Shown one piece after another: positions 26,774-38,033 of a DNA stretch of 64,000 nucleotides. This DNA comes from Pseudomonas sp. S30 (GTDB lineage Bacteria > Pseudomonadota > Gammaproteobacteria > Pseudomonadales > Pseudomonadaceae). The notes beneath the pieces were generated by a model, which made no database searches, was not told where the DNA came from, and saw only the letters and a program-made list of their open reading frames with translations. The position numbers and the translations under genes are program-made. The stretch is from positions 186,001 through 250,000 of the forward strand of contig NZ_JACVTO010000002.1 in NCBI RefSeq assembly GCF_016518545.1. Reading direction: 5' to 3'. Every line of letters starts with the position of its first letter. Within the stretch, counting starts at the first letter, position 1.

Positions 26774-26851
26774 AGCGCTCAAGACTTCGCGTTCCACGCC
26801 GACATTCAGTAGTTACCTCCCCCTGCTGCCATCACCGTTGCGGATCCAGGC

Positions 26852-28915
26852 ATGACCGACGAAGCCGAGCGCTGGAAAGAAAAATACCTGAAGAGCCTGG
26901 AGCAGCAGGAGAAGCTCGAGCGTCGCTGGGAAGCGCGGCTCGATCTGCTGCGGCGCGGCCTCGTGCGCAGCACGCTGGCGGCCGAGGGCAGCGACAAGGT
27001 GGTGGACCAGTGCATGAAGGAAATGCGCGAGGTGATCCGCGGCGACAGCATGGACGCCGGCCTGGCGGGGCTCATTCCGCGCCTGGAAACGGCGGTGCTG
27101 GAGTCCGAGCAGCGCCGTGAGACCCGCATGAACCAGGTCAGTGACGCGCTGACCTCGCTGGTCGCCCAGTTGCAGGCGCTGGAGTTGCCTGGTGAGGTTT
27201 CGCGGCCGCTGAAGAAGCTGGCCAAGCGGCTCGACGGCGGCGTCAGCCAGTCTCGTGAGCTGCCACCGCTGCTCGGCGAACTCAGTGGGTTGCAGGAGCA
27301 GGCGCTGTCGTCTCTGCGCAAATCCGGCGAAGACCACCGCCCCAATCTGTTCCAGCGGCTGTTCGGTGCCCGTGACGACAGCCCCCCGGCACCGGTTGAA
27401 GAGTCGCCGGAGCGCGAGGAGCAGGCCGTCGTGGAGCCCCCGCCGCCGCCCTCGCCTGCTTCCCCGCCCCCGGTAGCGGATGAAGCTGTGGTCGACGAGC
27501 CACAGCCGCCGTCCCAAGCCCCGGCCGTCCCGCCGGCGGTGGTGCCGGTCGGCGCCGAAGCGCTGCCTCAGGTGCAGCCGTCGCCCGTGGCGGCGCCGCC
27601 AGCCGATGTGGATGCCGAGCCCTCTGCTGCGCTCGCCGTCCAGGCCTCGGCCGAGATGTCGGAAGGCTCGTCGAGCGATGTGCCCGCTGCGCTGCCAGAC
27701 CCCGCACCTGAACCGGTCGAGGCCGTCGAACAGGCTGTGCCCGATGACTCCGCGCAGGCACCCGAGACGGATGAACCACCGGCCGGCGAGCCTGCGCCCG
27801 AATCGGCCGAGCCCCCGGAGGGCGACTTCGCCCTGCCTACTGGGGGGGAGCCTCCTTACAGTCAAGTCGCCGAGCACATCGAGCAGACCCTGATCGGCCT
27901 GCTGGACGAACTGAGCCTGCCGGAGCGGCACCAGGCCCAGGCGCTGGACATGCGCCTGCGCGTCAGCCGAGGGTTGAACTGGTACGAACTGATCCCCGTG
28001 CTGGACGACCTGGCCGTGCTGATGCTGGCGATCAACGACAGCGGCCAGCACGAATTCGAAGCCTACCTGCAGCAGATCAACACGCGGCTGGCGAACTTCC
28101 AGAGCCATCTTCAGGAGGCCAGCGCAGGTCACGCCGACAACAGCGATGCCGCGCGTCAGCTCGATGACCGGTTGCGCGAACAGGTCGATGGCCTGCAGTC
28201 CAGCGTGCAGGGTGCGGTGGACCTGGAAAGCCTCAAGCACGTGCTGGATAACCGCCTGGAAGGCTTGCTGGGCACTCTGGATCAGCACCGGCTCGAGCGT
28301 GATCGCCGCGAGCAGGCGCTGGCCGCGCGGCTTCAGGGCCTGGCCGAGCGCGTCTCGAGCATGGAGCAGGAGGCGCAGGGCTACCGCGAGCATCTCGAGG
28401 AGCAGCGGCAGAAAGCCTTGCTCGACCCCCTCACTGGGCTGCCCAACCGCGCGGCCTGGGCCGAACAGGTAGACCGCGAGGTCGGCCGTTGGCAAACCGA
28501 AGGCGGGCATCTGGCGATGGCCATTCTCGACCTGGATCACTTCAAGCGCATCAACGACGGCTACGGCCACCTGGCGGGCGACAAGGTGTTGAAGATCGTC
28601 GCTGATCAGCTGCGCAAGCGCCTGCGCGGGCGCGACTTCATCGCGCGCTTCGGTGGCGAGGAGTTCGTCCTGCTGCTGCCGGATACGCCGCCCGCCCAGG
28701 CGGTCCGGCTGGTCGACGACCTGCGTGCCGCGGTGCAGGCCTGCCCATTTCACTTCAAGGGCGAGCGCGTGGTGATCACCACGTCCATCGGCGTCGCCGC
28801 CCTGCGCTCCGGCGAGCGTGGCGAGCAGGCGCTCAAGCGTGCCGACGAAGCGTTGTATCGGGCCAAGGACCAGGGCCGCAATCGCGTCGAGCACAGTGAT
28901 TCCGGGCACAGGTGA
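26852..28915 (+). CDS. GGDEF-domain diguanylate cyclase with a long Pro/Ala/Glu-rich linker
   Basis: The 687-residue protein starts with a charged coiled-coil region (to about 150). A low-complexity linker rich in Pro, Ala and Glu runs from about 185 to 335. A second helical region follows, then a GGDEF domain near the C-terminus. The active site is GGEEF (601-605) and the inhibitory I-site RGRD (592-595) sits five residues before it, so it should make c-di-GMP with feedback control. There is no signal or clear membrane segment. It corresponds by position to PA5487/DgcH. Confidence 0.93.
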   Translation: MTDEAERWKEKYLKSLEQQEKLERRWEARLDLLRRGLVRSTLAAEGSDKVVDQCMKEMREVIRGDSMDAGLAGLIPRLETAVLESEQRRETRMNQVSDALTSLVAQLQALELPGEVSRPLKKLAKRLDGGVSQSRELPPLLGELSGLQEQALSSLRKSGEDHRPNLFQRLFGARDDSPPAPVEESPEREEQAVVEPPPPPSPASPPPVADEAVVDEPQPPSQAPAVPPAVVPVGAEALPQVQPSPVAAPPADVDAEPSAALAVQASAEMSEGSSSDVPAALPDPAPEPVEAVEQAVPDDSAQAPETDEPPAGEPAPESAEPPEGDFALPTGGEPPYSQVAEHIEQTLIGLLDELSLPERHQAQALDMRLRVSRGLNWYELIPVLDDLAVLMLAINDSGQHEFEAYLQQINTRLANFQSHLQEASAGHADNSDAARQLDDRLREQVDGLQSSVQGAVDLESLKHVLDNRLEGLLGTLDQHRLERDRREQALAARLQGLAERVSSMEQEAQGYREHLEEQRQKALLDPLTGLPNRAAWAEQVDREVGRWQTEGGHLAMAILDLDHFKRINDGYGHLAGDKVLKIVADQLRKRLRGRDFIARFGGEEFVLLLPDTPPAQAVRLVDDLRAAVQACPFHFKGERVVITTSIGVAALRSGERGEQALKRADEALYRAKDQGRNRVEHSDSGHR

Positions 28916-28925
28916 TAGCAGGTTA

Positions 28926-28941
28926 CCGCAGGCGCCTGCGG
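28926..28941. repeat. Perfect 16-bp palindrome after the GGDEF gene
   Basis: CCGCAGGC followed directly by GCCTGCGG, starting 10 bp after the GGDEF stop. It could form a small hairpin or cruciform. Confidence 0.5.
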
Positions 28942-29012
28942 CGCAAGCCAGAGACTGCGGGGTGTCGCCGAAGGGTCGGCGGCCGCAGATCGACCTGAAG
29001 CAGGAGCACGCG

Positions 29013-29408
29013 ATGAAATTGACCCAATGCAGCATTGCACTCGTGGCCGGACTGGCCGTTCAAGCGGGCGCGATGGCCAGTGAAACGATCCACACGGCGC
29101 ACATCGGCGAAGACGGCACGCTGTTGCGTCAATCGGGCGAATGGATCCGTGAGGTGAAGAAGACCCCGCTGGACAACTACTACACCGAATACAAGTTGAT
29201 GCTGGCCGCCGGTGCCTTCGACAAGGACCCCAGCTTCTGCTCGGTGTCGCCCATCGATGCCAGCAGCGCTGACCGGCAAATGCACGGTCAAGCGAAGGTG
29301 ATCGGTATACCGACCCTGGCCAAGGTCGATGTCATGACCCAGCTGGTGGACATGCAAGGCCCCAGTGGCGACAACTCGTTGGCATTTCTGCTGATGTGCG
29401 TCCACTGA
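29013..29408 (+). CDS. Hypothetical exported protein
   Basis: The ATG at 29013, after CAGGAG, gives 131 residues with a signal peptide (MKLTQCSIALVAGLAVQAGAMA). The mature part has two Cys (in SFCSVSP and LLMCVH) that could pair. I recognise no domain. It lies between the GGDEF gene and the amidase gene (PA5486-like position). An upstream in-frame extension overlaps the end of the GGDEF gene and is unlikely. Confidence 0.7.
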   Translation: MKLTQCSIALVAGLAVQAGAMASETIHTAHIGEDGTLLRQSGEWIREVKKTPLDNYYTEYKLMLAAGAFDKDPSFCSVSPIDASSADRQMHGQAKVIGIPTLAKVDVMTQLVDMQGPSGDNSLAFLLMCVH

Positions 29409-29479
29409 GTCGACGTCGCAATCCTGGCAGGCACGTTATACTGTAGCGATTCACTCGACACATGACGTGCTTCCCTCCA

Positions 29480-30256
29480 ATGAAAACCTTCGCTTGCGCC
29501 CTGCTCCTGCTGTTGCTTGCCGGCTGTTCCAGCGGCCTGCGCATTGACCGTAGCCATCCTTCGGCCAACCAGGACAGCCGCGCCCAATTCGTTATCCTGC
29601 ATTACACCAACGCGTCCCTCGAGCGCTCGCTGGCGCTGCTGACCCATGGCGAGGTCAGCAGCCACTACCTGGTGGGAGACGGCAACGCCACGGTCTATCA
29701 GCTGGTGGACGAAAGTCGCCGAGCCTGGCACGCCGGCGAGAGCCAATGGCAGGGCCGGACCTGGCTGAACTCCAGCTCAATCGGCATCGAGATCGTCAAC
29801 CCCGGTTACACCGATACTCCTTCCGGACGTGTCTGGCACCCCTACAGCGAAGCGCAGATCGAAGCGGTGATCGCCCTGGTCAAGGATATCGTCAAGCGCA
29901 ATGGTATCTCGCCGCGCAACGTCATCGGCCATAGCGACATCGCGCCCCTGCGCAAGCTGGACCCGGGGCCGATGTTCCCCTGGAAGCGTCTGGCCGAGGC
30001 AGGGCTCGGGGTGTGGCCCAATGCAACGGCGGTGGCCAGGCAGCAAGTGTATTTCGACACCAATCCACCGTCCGCAGCGTGGTATCAGCAGCAACTGGCG
30101 CGCTTCGGCTACGCCGTCGAGCAGACCGGCGAGTTCGACCAGACCACGCGGCACGTGCTGGCAGCTTTCCAGATGCACTTCCGGGCGCAGCGCTTCGATG
30201 GCATGCCGGACGCGCAGACGGCGGCCCTGTTGCAGGTGCTCAACACCCAGCGCTGA
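29480..30256 (+). CDS. ampDh2: N-acetylmuramoyl-L-alanine amidase, AmpDh2-like lipoprotein
   Basis: The start at 29480 gives MKTFACALLLLLLAGC with a lipobox, 258 residues in all. The Amidase_2 domain (residues 40-180) has zinc ligands in VILHYT and GHSDIAPLRKLDPG. A C-terminal peptidoglycan-binding domain follows (QLARFGYAVEQTGEFDQTTRHVLAAFQMHF). It cleaves the stem peptide from MurNAc in the periplasm, probably from the outer membrane. P. aeruginosa AmpDh2 has the same layout and position. No strong Shine-Dalgarno is visible for either Met. Confidence 0.92.
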   Translation: MKTFACALLLLLLAGCSSGLRIDRSHPSANQDSRAQFVILHYTNASLERSLALLTHGEVSSHYLVGDGNATVYQLVDESRRAWHAGESQWQGRTWLNSSSIGIEIVNPGYTDTPSGRVWHPYSEAQIEAVIALVKDIVKRNGISPRNVIGHSDIAPLRKLDPGPMFPWKRLAEAGLGVWPNATAVARQQVYFDTNPPSAAWYQQQLARFGYAVEQTGEFDQTTRHVLAAFQMHFRAQRFDGMPDAQTAALLQVLNTQR

Positions 30257-30321
30257 CCGGCTACCGTCCAGACGGCGCGCCAAGTCGTCATCCAGTTGCT
30301 ATACCTTGACTATTCAATTGG

Positions 30322-31932
30322 ATGCCGCACATGCCATCGCTCATTTCTCGGCTGCGTCAAATTCTCCACAGTGCCTGGCTGCCTGCGGTCGCAGTCACGC
30401 TGATCAGTGCTTGCGTACTGCTGGCTGTCAGCTGCGAGGTGGCGGTGCAGCGTGCCCGCGCACACGAAAGCGCGCAGATGAACGCCCGTGGCCAGCGCTT
30501 CCTGGAACGTCTGGAGCAAGTCTTCGGGCAGTTGCGCGAAGGCGTCGATCATCTGCAGGCCGTGCGCGAACGAACCTGCGACCCAGCGATGCTCGCGGCG
30601 CTGCGCGAGGTCGGGCTGAGTTATCGATTCGTCTATGAGGCTGCCTTCGTGGACCACGCATCGGCGTGTTCCAGTCGCGGTGGCCGCGAGGTGCTGCGCC
30701 CTGGCCGCGACCCGGACATCCACGGGCCGGTGTACAGCTACTGGCTCAACACCACCGCCGAGCCCAACGACAACCTGGCCGCGCTGGTGCTGGGTCGGGG
30801 TTCGTTTCTGGTGTCCACCTCACGCGGCCACCTCAGCGACGCCGTGGACCTGCCTGCCGGGGGCAGCCTGTTGGTGGTGCTCGACGGCGGTCGGCGCGCC
30901 ATTCCCGTGCTCGGCCCGTCCCACCCCTGGCCGCCGGCACCCGACTGGCCACCCGCCTCGGAGCGGGCGCTGCTCGAATTCAGCGACCGTCTCGTCTACC
31001 GCATGCCCACGCAGTACCGGGACTATCAGTTGATGCTCATCGCACCCAGGCGCAGCCTGGCATTGCCTGGCAATACGCTGCTGTGGGCAATGATCGGCGC
31101 CAGCCTGTTCCTGGCCTCGGCGCTTGGCGCTGCGAGCCTGCGTCTGACCCGGTACCGGCGGTCGCTGGGTTTCAAGCTGCGCAAGGCACTGCATCGCGGC
31201 GAATTGCAGGTGTTGTATCAGCCGATCTTCACACTGCTGGAGCGCCGCTGTGTCGGGGCCGAAGCGCTGGTGCGCTGGCGCCGGGGCGATGGCAGCCTGA
31301 CCAGCCCGGAGCTGTTCATCCCGCTGGCCGAAGACACCGGCCAGATCCGCCAGATCACCGATTTCGTGCTGCAGCGGGTGCTTCAGCAACTGGCCCCACT
31401 GCTGCGGGCTCACCCTCGGCTGTACGTGTCCATCAACCTTGCCGCCTGCGATGTCACACAGCCTCGGATCGGCGGCGTTGCCGCGCGGCTGCTGGCCCTG
31501 CACCGCCTTCCCGCCCGGCAGATCGCCTTCGAAGTGACCGAGCGCAGCCTGGTCGACGTGGATGCCGCGCGCGAAACGCTGCAGGCCTTGCGCGCGGCCG
31601 GGCACCAGATACTGATCGACGATTTCGGCACGGGCTATTCGAGCTTGTCGTATCTGCAGACACTGCCTGTCGATGGCCTGAAGATCGACAAGGCCTTCAT
31701 CGAGGTCCTGGATCGGCAGGCCATCGACAACGCCATTGCCCCGCACATCATCCGCATGGCGCACGACCTGCATCTTCAGGTCATCGCCGAGGGCATCGAG
31801 TCGCAGGAACAGGCGATGCTGCTGGCCAGGGAGGGCGTGAATCATGGACAGGGCTGGCTGTTCGCCCATCCGCTGAGCGCGCAGGCGTTCGGCGAGCTCA
31901 TCGAGCGCGGGGCGAAGGTGCCCGGCCGCTGA
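30322..31932 (+). CDS. CSS-motif EAL-domain c-di-GMP phosphodiesterase
   Basis: The 536-residue protein has an N-terminal membrane segment (residues about 15-38) and a periplasmic domain with the Cys116-Ser-Ser motif that marks CSS domains. A second membrane segment sits near 250-270, then a C-terminal EAL domain. The signature E314-A-L is followed by metal and catalytic residues DDFGTGYSS (Asp433-Asp434), KIDKAF and EGIES. CSS-EAL proteins in E. coli are activated by loss of the periplasmic disulfide. dsbA lies 5 kb upstream. It opposes the cyclase at 26852. Confidence 0.92.
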   Translation: MPHMPSLISRLRQILHSAWLPAVAVTLISACVLLAVSCEVAVQRARAHESAQMNARGQRFLERLEQVFGQLREGVDHLQAVRERTCDPAMLAALREVGLSYRFVYEAAFVDHASACSSRGGREVLRPGRDPDIHGPVYSYWLNTTAEPNDNLAALVLGRGSFLVSTSRGHLSDAVDLPAGGSLLVVLDGGRRAIPVLGPSHPWPPAPDWPPASERALLEFSDRLVYRMPTQYRDYQLMLIAPRRSLALPGNTLLWAMIGASLFLASALGAASLRLTRYRRSLGFKLRKALHRGELQVLYQPIFTLLERRCVGAEALVRWRRGDGSLTSPELFIPLAEDTGQIRQITDFVLQRVLQQLAPLLRAHPRLYVSINLAACDVTQPRIGGVAARLLALHRLPARQIAFEVTERSLVDVDAARETLQALRAAGHQILIDDFGTGYSSLSYLQTLPVDGLKIDKAFIEVLDRQAIDNAIAPHIIRMAHDLHLQVIAEGIESQEQAMLLAREGVNHGQGWLFAHPLSAQAFGELIERGAKVPGR

Positions 31933-32008
31933 CGCCTGTGCCCAGCAAGCGGCGACACGCCGAGGGCTGTTCAGGCTCGGCAAGCGTGCCGTGAGTCGCC
32001 GGCGGGCT

Positions 32009-33775
32009 TCAGACCGGCAGCGCCATGTAGAACTGCGTGCCCTGCCCGGGCCGGGAAAACACGCCCATGCGCCCACCATGCAGTTGCACGATTTCCTTGC
32101 ACAGGGCCAGGCCCAGGCCGGCGCCACCCTTCTTGCGCCCCACCTGGACGAAAGGCTCGAAAATACGTCCTTGCTGGCCGTAGGCGATGCCCTCGCCGTC
32201 GTCCTCGACGCTGACGATGACACGCTCGGCATGACGTCGCGCATGCAGGCGAATATGGCCGCCGCTGGCGGTATGACGAATGGCGTTGTGCAAGAGGTTG
32301 TCCAGCACTCGATCCAGCTGCGCGATATCGGCCTGAATACGCGGCAAGGGCTGGTCCAGCTCGCTGACCAGTTCGATGTGCTTGTGCGCCGCCGATTCGG
32401 CGAAGCGGGCCAGGGCGCGTTCGAGCAGTTCGTCGATCGCACAGGGCGCCAGTTCCAGCTTCTGCAGGCCGCTCTGGTAACGGGAGAAATTGAGCAGGTC
32501 GTTGATCAACTGGGTCAGGCGCTGCATTTCCTCGCCGATGGTGTCGAGCAGGTCGTTCTCGCGGGCCTCGGGCGGGAACGAGATGCGCTCGCGCAGCAGG
32601 CCGAAGGCCATGTGCATGCCCGTCACGGGGGTACGCAGCTCGTGCGAGGCGCGCAGTACGAATTCGCTGCGTACCCGCTCGAAGGCGCGCTGCTCGGTGA
32701 CGTCGTGCAGCACCATCACCGCCCCGAGGATCGGCCCCTGGGGGTGGCTGACCGGCGTGAGGCTGAAGGTCAGCAAGCGCGTCTCGTCATCGACCTCCAG
32801 GCTCAGGTCCTCGGGCGCGCGGTCCAGGCTGCCGCCGCGCAGCACCTGGCGCACCTGCTGCTCGAGCTCGGGGCGGTTGAGCGCTTCGGCCAGGCTGCTG
32901 CCGACCCGCGAAGCGTCCCAGCCCAGCTGGCGCTGCGCCACGGGATTGAGGTGTTCCAGGCAGCCTTGGCGGTCGATGATCACCAGGCCGTCGTCGATGC
33001 TGTCCAGGACCGCCTGGAGCCGCTGCTGCCCGGCCAGCAGCTCGTCGACGTTGGTGGCCTGGTGCTTGCGCAGCGCATCGGCCATGAGCCCGAAGCGGCG
33101 GGTCAGCAGGCTCAGCTCCGTGGCCTGGGTGATCGGCAGGGTGACCTCGAAGTTACCCTGGCCCACTTGGTCGGCGGCCTTGGCCAGCGCTTCGATCGGC
33201 TGGCCGAAACGGCGTGCCAGGGTGTGGGCGGTGATGAAGCCCAGCACTACCACGGCCAGCCCCATCAGGCCCAGCACACCGCTGACCAGCAAGGCGCTGT
33301 CGCGGGTGTGCTGCTCGCTTCGGGCGATCTGGTCCAGCGCCTGCCTGTGCGAGTCGATCAGGTCGGTACGGACCTGATTGAAGGCAGCACCCAGCGGTTC
33401 GTCCACGCCCAGGCTGCGCCAGGGCTCTGGGCTGTCGCGATAGGCCTGGAGAAAGGCTGGATAATGGCTTTGCGCCCTGCTGAAGCCGGTGCGCTCGCCG
33501 CCCTGTTCCAGACCGGTTTCAAGCAGGGCGGCAAAGGTGTCCTGCAGGCCCTTCAGGCGATGGGCATCGGTCTGTGGGTCGAGCATCAGGGTGAGTTGCT
33601 CGCCCAGGTTCTGCCGCAGTTTCAGACCGATCTCAAGGCTCTGGTTGGTTTCGCGGACCATTTCCTGTTGCACCGAAGCCATCTGCAATACGCTGATGAG
33701 CCCCAGCAACAAGCCGAGCAAGGCCACCGTGACCAGTGCCGACAGGCTTAGAAACAGCCGCGTGCGCAGCTTCAT
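32009..33775 (-). CDS. kinB: Sensor histidine kinase KinB
   Basis: The ATG at 33775 gives MKLRTRLFLSLSALV and 588 residues; the frame is open further upstream into algB but is not needed. Two membrane segments flank a KinB-type periplasmic sensor domain (about 30-170). HAMP, PAS, HisKA (phospho-acceptor His378 in ASHELRTP) and HATPase_c domains follow. It is the partner of AlgB, 8 bp upstream. In P. aeruginosa the pair controls alginate and virulence. Confidence 0.96.
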   Translation of the reverse strand: MKLRTRLFLSLSALVTVALLGLLLGLISVLQMASVQQEMVRETNQSLEIGLKLRQNLGEQLTLMLDPQTDAHRLKGLQDTFAALLETGLEQGGERTGFSRAQSHYPAFLQAYRDSPEPWRSLGVDEPLGAAFNQVRTDLIDSHRQALDQIARSEQHTRDSALLVSGVLGLMGLAVVVLGFITAHTLARRFGQPIEALAKAADQVGQGNFEVTLPITQATELSLLTRRFGLMADALRKHQATNVDELLAGQQRLQAVLDSIDDGLVIIDRQGCLEHLNPVAQRQLGWDASRVGSSLAEALNRPELEQQVRQVLRGGSLDRAPEDLSLEVDDETRLLTFSLTPVSHPQGPILGAVMVLHDVTEQRAFERVRSEFVLRASHELRTPVTGMHMAFGLLRERISFPPEARENDLLDTIGEEMQRLTQLINDLLNFSRYQSGLQKLELAPCAIDELLERALARFAESAAHKHIELVSELDQPLPRIQADIAQLDRVLDNLLHNAIRHTASGGHIRLHARRHAERVIVSVEDDGEGIAYGQQGRIFEPFVQVGRKKGGAGLGLALCKEIVQLHGGRMGVFSRPGQGTQFYMALPV

Positions 33776-33783
33776 GTGCCACT

Positions 33784-35130
<1,347 letters not shown>

Positions 35131-35275
35131 TTTTCCTGCGCTCCTGTGGGAATGGTCTGAGTTAGTGTCGGAAAAATCGGGCAAGTTGCATGGTCGATTC
35201 TGAACGATAGTGCCCACTGCACGCCAGGGATCTGGTCAAAATCAGCTAACTTATTGAAATAAATGGTTTTTAACT

Positions 35276-35307
35276 CTCCCGGCAGGTCGTAATGCCGACA
35301 CCGGGAG
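35276..35307 (+). promoter_or_regulatory. Nested hairpin in the leader of the BON gene
   Basis: CTCCCGG (35276-35282) and CCGGGAG (35301-35307) enclose GTCG and CGAC. It is 35 bp before the ATG. It could be a leader structure or an operator for the gene at 35342. The flanks are AT-rich and promoter-like. Confidence 0.5.
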
Positions 35308-35341
35308 GCCCGAGAATTGTCCTTAATAAAGGAGAGGCGCC

Positions 35342-36163
35342 ATGTCTTGGTCTTCGTGCAGCACCTTCCTGACGGCCAGCCTGATGCTGACCGCTGTTCC
35401 TGCCTTCGCCGATCCCACCCAGGATGCCCGGCTCGAAGGCGCTGTACAGACAGCGGTATCACTGAACAGGCTGCTCAATCCCTACCGCATCGAGGTGCAG
35501 GTAAAGGAGGCTCACGCGCGCCTCAGTGGCGAGGTGGAGAATCCGGTCGAGCGCGACCTGGCCGAGCAGGTCGCCATGGCCACCCGCGGCATCGAGCAGG
35601 TGGACAACCAGTTGCAGATCAACGAGCACCTGGCCGAGGGGCCGCTGGAGCGGCGGGCCTACGCCCAGCGCCTGGAAGACGCCACGTTGACGTCCATCGT
35701 TCGTGCCCGCCTGTCGTGGAGTCAGGTGACCCAGCAAGCGCCGATCGAAGTGCAGAGCCAGCAGGGTGTGGTCACCTTGCGCGGGCGGGTCGACAGTGTC
35801 GAAGCCAAGGAACTGGCGGGTGTCATCGCCCGTACCAGCGAGGGCGTGTACCTGGTCAACAACCTGATCAGCCTGGATTCCTCTGCCCTGGCCAAGGCCC
35901 GCGAAAACGCGGCCACCGCCCCCAGCGGACCGCAGCCCAGCGATGCGTGGATCGTCGACAAGGTCCAGAGCAGCTTCGGTTTCAGCCGCAACCTGGACGG
36001 GCCGACCATCAAGGTCTCGAGCCAGGAGGGCATGGTGCGCTTGTCCGGGGAGGTGATGAGCGATGAACAGAAGACCATTGCAGCGCAAATCGCGGGTCAG
36101 ATCCGCGGTGTGCGCGGGGTGGACGCCGATTTGTTGAAGGTGGCCAGGAAGGTGGAAGGGTGA
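35342..36163 (+). CDS. Exported protein with three BON domains
   Basis: The 273-residue protein has a signal peptide ending AVPAFA and three BON modules: about 30-105 (IEVQVKEAHARLSGEVENPVE), 115-185 (QGVVTLRGRVDSVEAKELAGV) and 195-270 (EGMVRLSGEVMSDEQKT). BON domains bind phospholipid or act in outer-membrane and osmotic stress responses (OsmY-like). AAAGGAGAGG precedes the ATG. It is divergent from algB and so may respond to the same envelope-stress signals. Confidence 0.85.
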   Translation: MSWSSCSTFLTASLMLTAVPAFADPTQDARLEGAVQTAVSLNRLLNPYRIEVQVKEAHARLSGEVENPVERDLAEQVAMATRGIEQVDNQLQINEHLAEGPLERRAYAQRLEDATLTSIVRARLSWSQVTQQAPIEVQSQQGVVTLRGRVDSVEAKELAGVIARTSEGVYLVNNLISLDSSALAKARENAATAPSGPQPSDAWIVDKVQSSFGFSRNLDGPTIKVSSQEGMVRLSGEVMSDEQKTIAAQIAGQIRGVRGVDADLLKVARKVEG

Positions 36164-36183
36164 TCGTGCAAAACGCACGGGGC

Positions 36184-36200
36184 GCACGACGTCATCGTGC
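36184..36200 (+). terminator. Small hairpin after the BON gene
   Basis: GCACGA (36184-36189) and TCGTGC (36195-36200) pair around CGTCA. It lies 20 bp after the BON stop. No T-run follows. Confidence 0.4.
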
Positions 36201-36275
36201 AGGATACGTTCCCCACTGTTTTTGATGTTTTACGTAACTAATTGATTTTTAAGGAATTATATTTATGTAAAAAGC

Positions 36276-36290
36276 TGGCATGCAGGCTGC
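36276..36290 (+). promoter_or_regulatory. Sigma-54-like promoter for the Ivy operon
   Basis: The sequence TGGCATGCAGGCTGC has GG and GC exactly 10 bp apart and differs from TGGCACG-N4-TTGC at only two positions. It is preceded by an AT-rich tract (36225-36270) that could bind IHF. Transcription would start near 36302, 37 bp before the first gene at 36339. Confidence 0.65.
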
Positions 36291-36295
36291 AATAG

Positions 36296-37314
<1,019 letters not shown>

Positions 37315-37747
37315 CCCACGGTCGTCGAGCGTTATCAGGTGGAAGCTTTCGGCCTTCAGGCTGACCGCTTCCATCATGCACGGCTCCGATGAGGAGCTGT
37401 ACATGACCAAGGGGCCGGGCTGTGCTGATCGTTTCAGGATCGGTGCGGCCTAGGGGTACAGGGAGTACCTCCAATCGTGGGCCGGGTCAGGCGAGACAGC
37501 ATCGGAAGTTTCAGGTCAGCACCGCTCATCGCTGGGCGTATTCAGGCGGCCTGGCTTCCGAGGCGTCCATTCCAGATGATGGACGCACTGTGATCTATCC
37601 CTTCCATCGCCCGCCGTACATCGAAAATTTTTCAATTTCCGGCAGTGGTTTAGAAGCCTGGACTATCCATTCGGATTGTCGAACATCTCAATTTCTCTCT
37701 CCCGCCACATACTGACATATCTGCCGAATCCTGGCGGTTTGGTCGTG

Positions 37748-37761
37748 TTCGGAAAGCCGAA
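37748..37761. promoter_or_regulatory. AauR-type operator upstream of gltP
   Basis: TTCGGAAAGCCGAA is a perfect match to the AauR recognition pattern TTCGG-N4-CCGAA reported for acidic amino acid genes in P. putida. It is about 220 bp upstream of the inferred sigma-54 start, a usual enhancer distance. Confidence 0.7.
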
Positions 37762-37955
37762 CGCCGTGTCATTTCAGCGGCTGCATTGGCCGAAATAGCC
37801 TGTTCCGTTATGCCGATTCGGCATGGGGTAGTCATTTCAGGCATTAGACTGCCCTCCTCCACATCGCAATAGTTGCGCCTTTTTCGCAAGCCCGAGCGAG
37901 GTTCAGCTCGCAGGTGGTGACCATCCAAGCGGGTCGCCGAACGGAAGCCCATCGC

Positions 37956-37970
37956 TGGCCGTTTCATTGC
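37956..37970 (+). promoter_or_regulatory. Sigma-54-like promoter for gltP
   Basis: TGGCCGTTTCATTGC has GG and GC separated by exactly 10 bp and keeps TGGC and TTGC. Together with the AauR-like site upstream it fits enhancer-dependent control of glutamate uptake. Confidence 0.6.
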
Positions 37971-38033
37971 CGAAGGCTCTGGGACGCGCATTTGCGTTGG
38001 ACGACCCACGACCACTACAAAAAAGGTAATGAC

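Larger units (their letters stand above)
37315..38033. other. Long regulatory gap before gltP
   Basis: No credible gene was seen in these 719 bp. The left part has a hairpin near 37341-37372 (GGAAGC/GCTTCC). The stretch 37610-37720 is clearly AT-richer than the surroundings. The right part holds an AauR-like site (37748), the palindrome TGCCGATTCGGCA (37811-37823) and a sigma-54-like promoter (37956). An open frame on the minus strand (37650-38015) lacks recognisable content. Confidence 0.6.

Noticed and set aside
29462..29479. Upstream Met for the amidase
   Set aside because: It would add MTCFPP in front of a standard lipoprotein signal. The Met at 29480 gives a normal signal peptide.
37376..37410. 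GAGGAGCTGTACATG resembles the end of GFP-type reporter genes
   Set aside because: Only a few codons match and the flanks do not. There is no other sign of vector sequence, so it is chance.
37977..37995. A second sigma-54-like sequence (TGGGACGCGCATTTGC) before gltP
   Set aside because: The distance between GG and GC is one base too long when the TGG is aligned, and sigma-54 spacing is strict. The upstream site at 37956 fits better.
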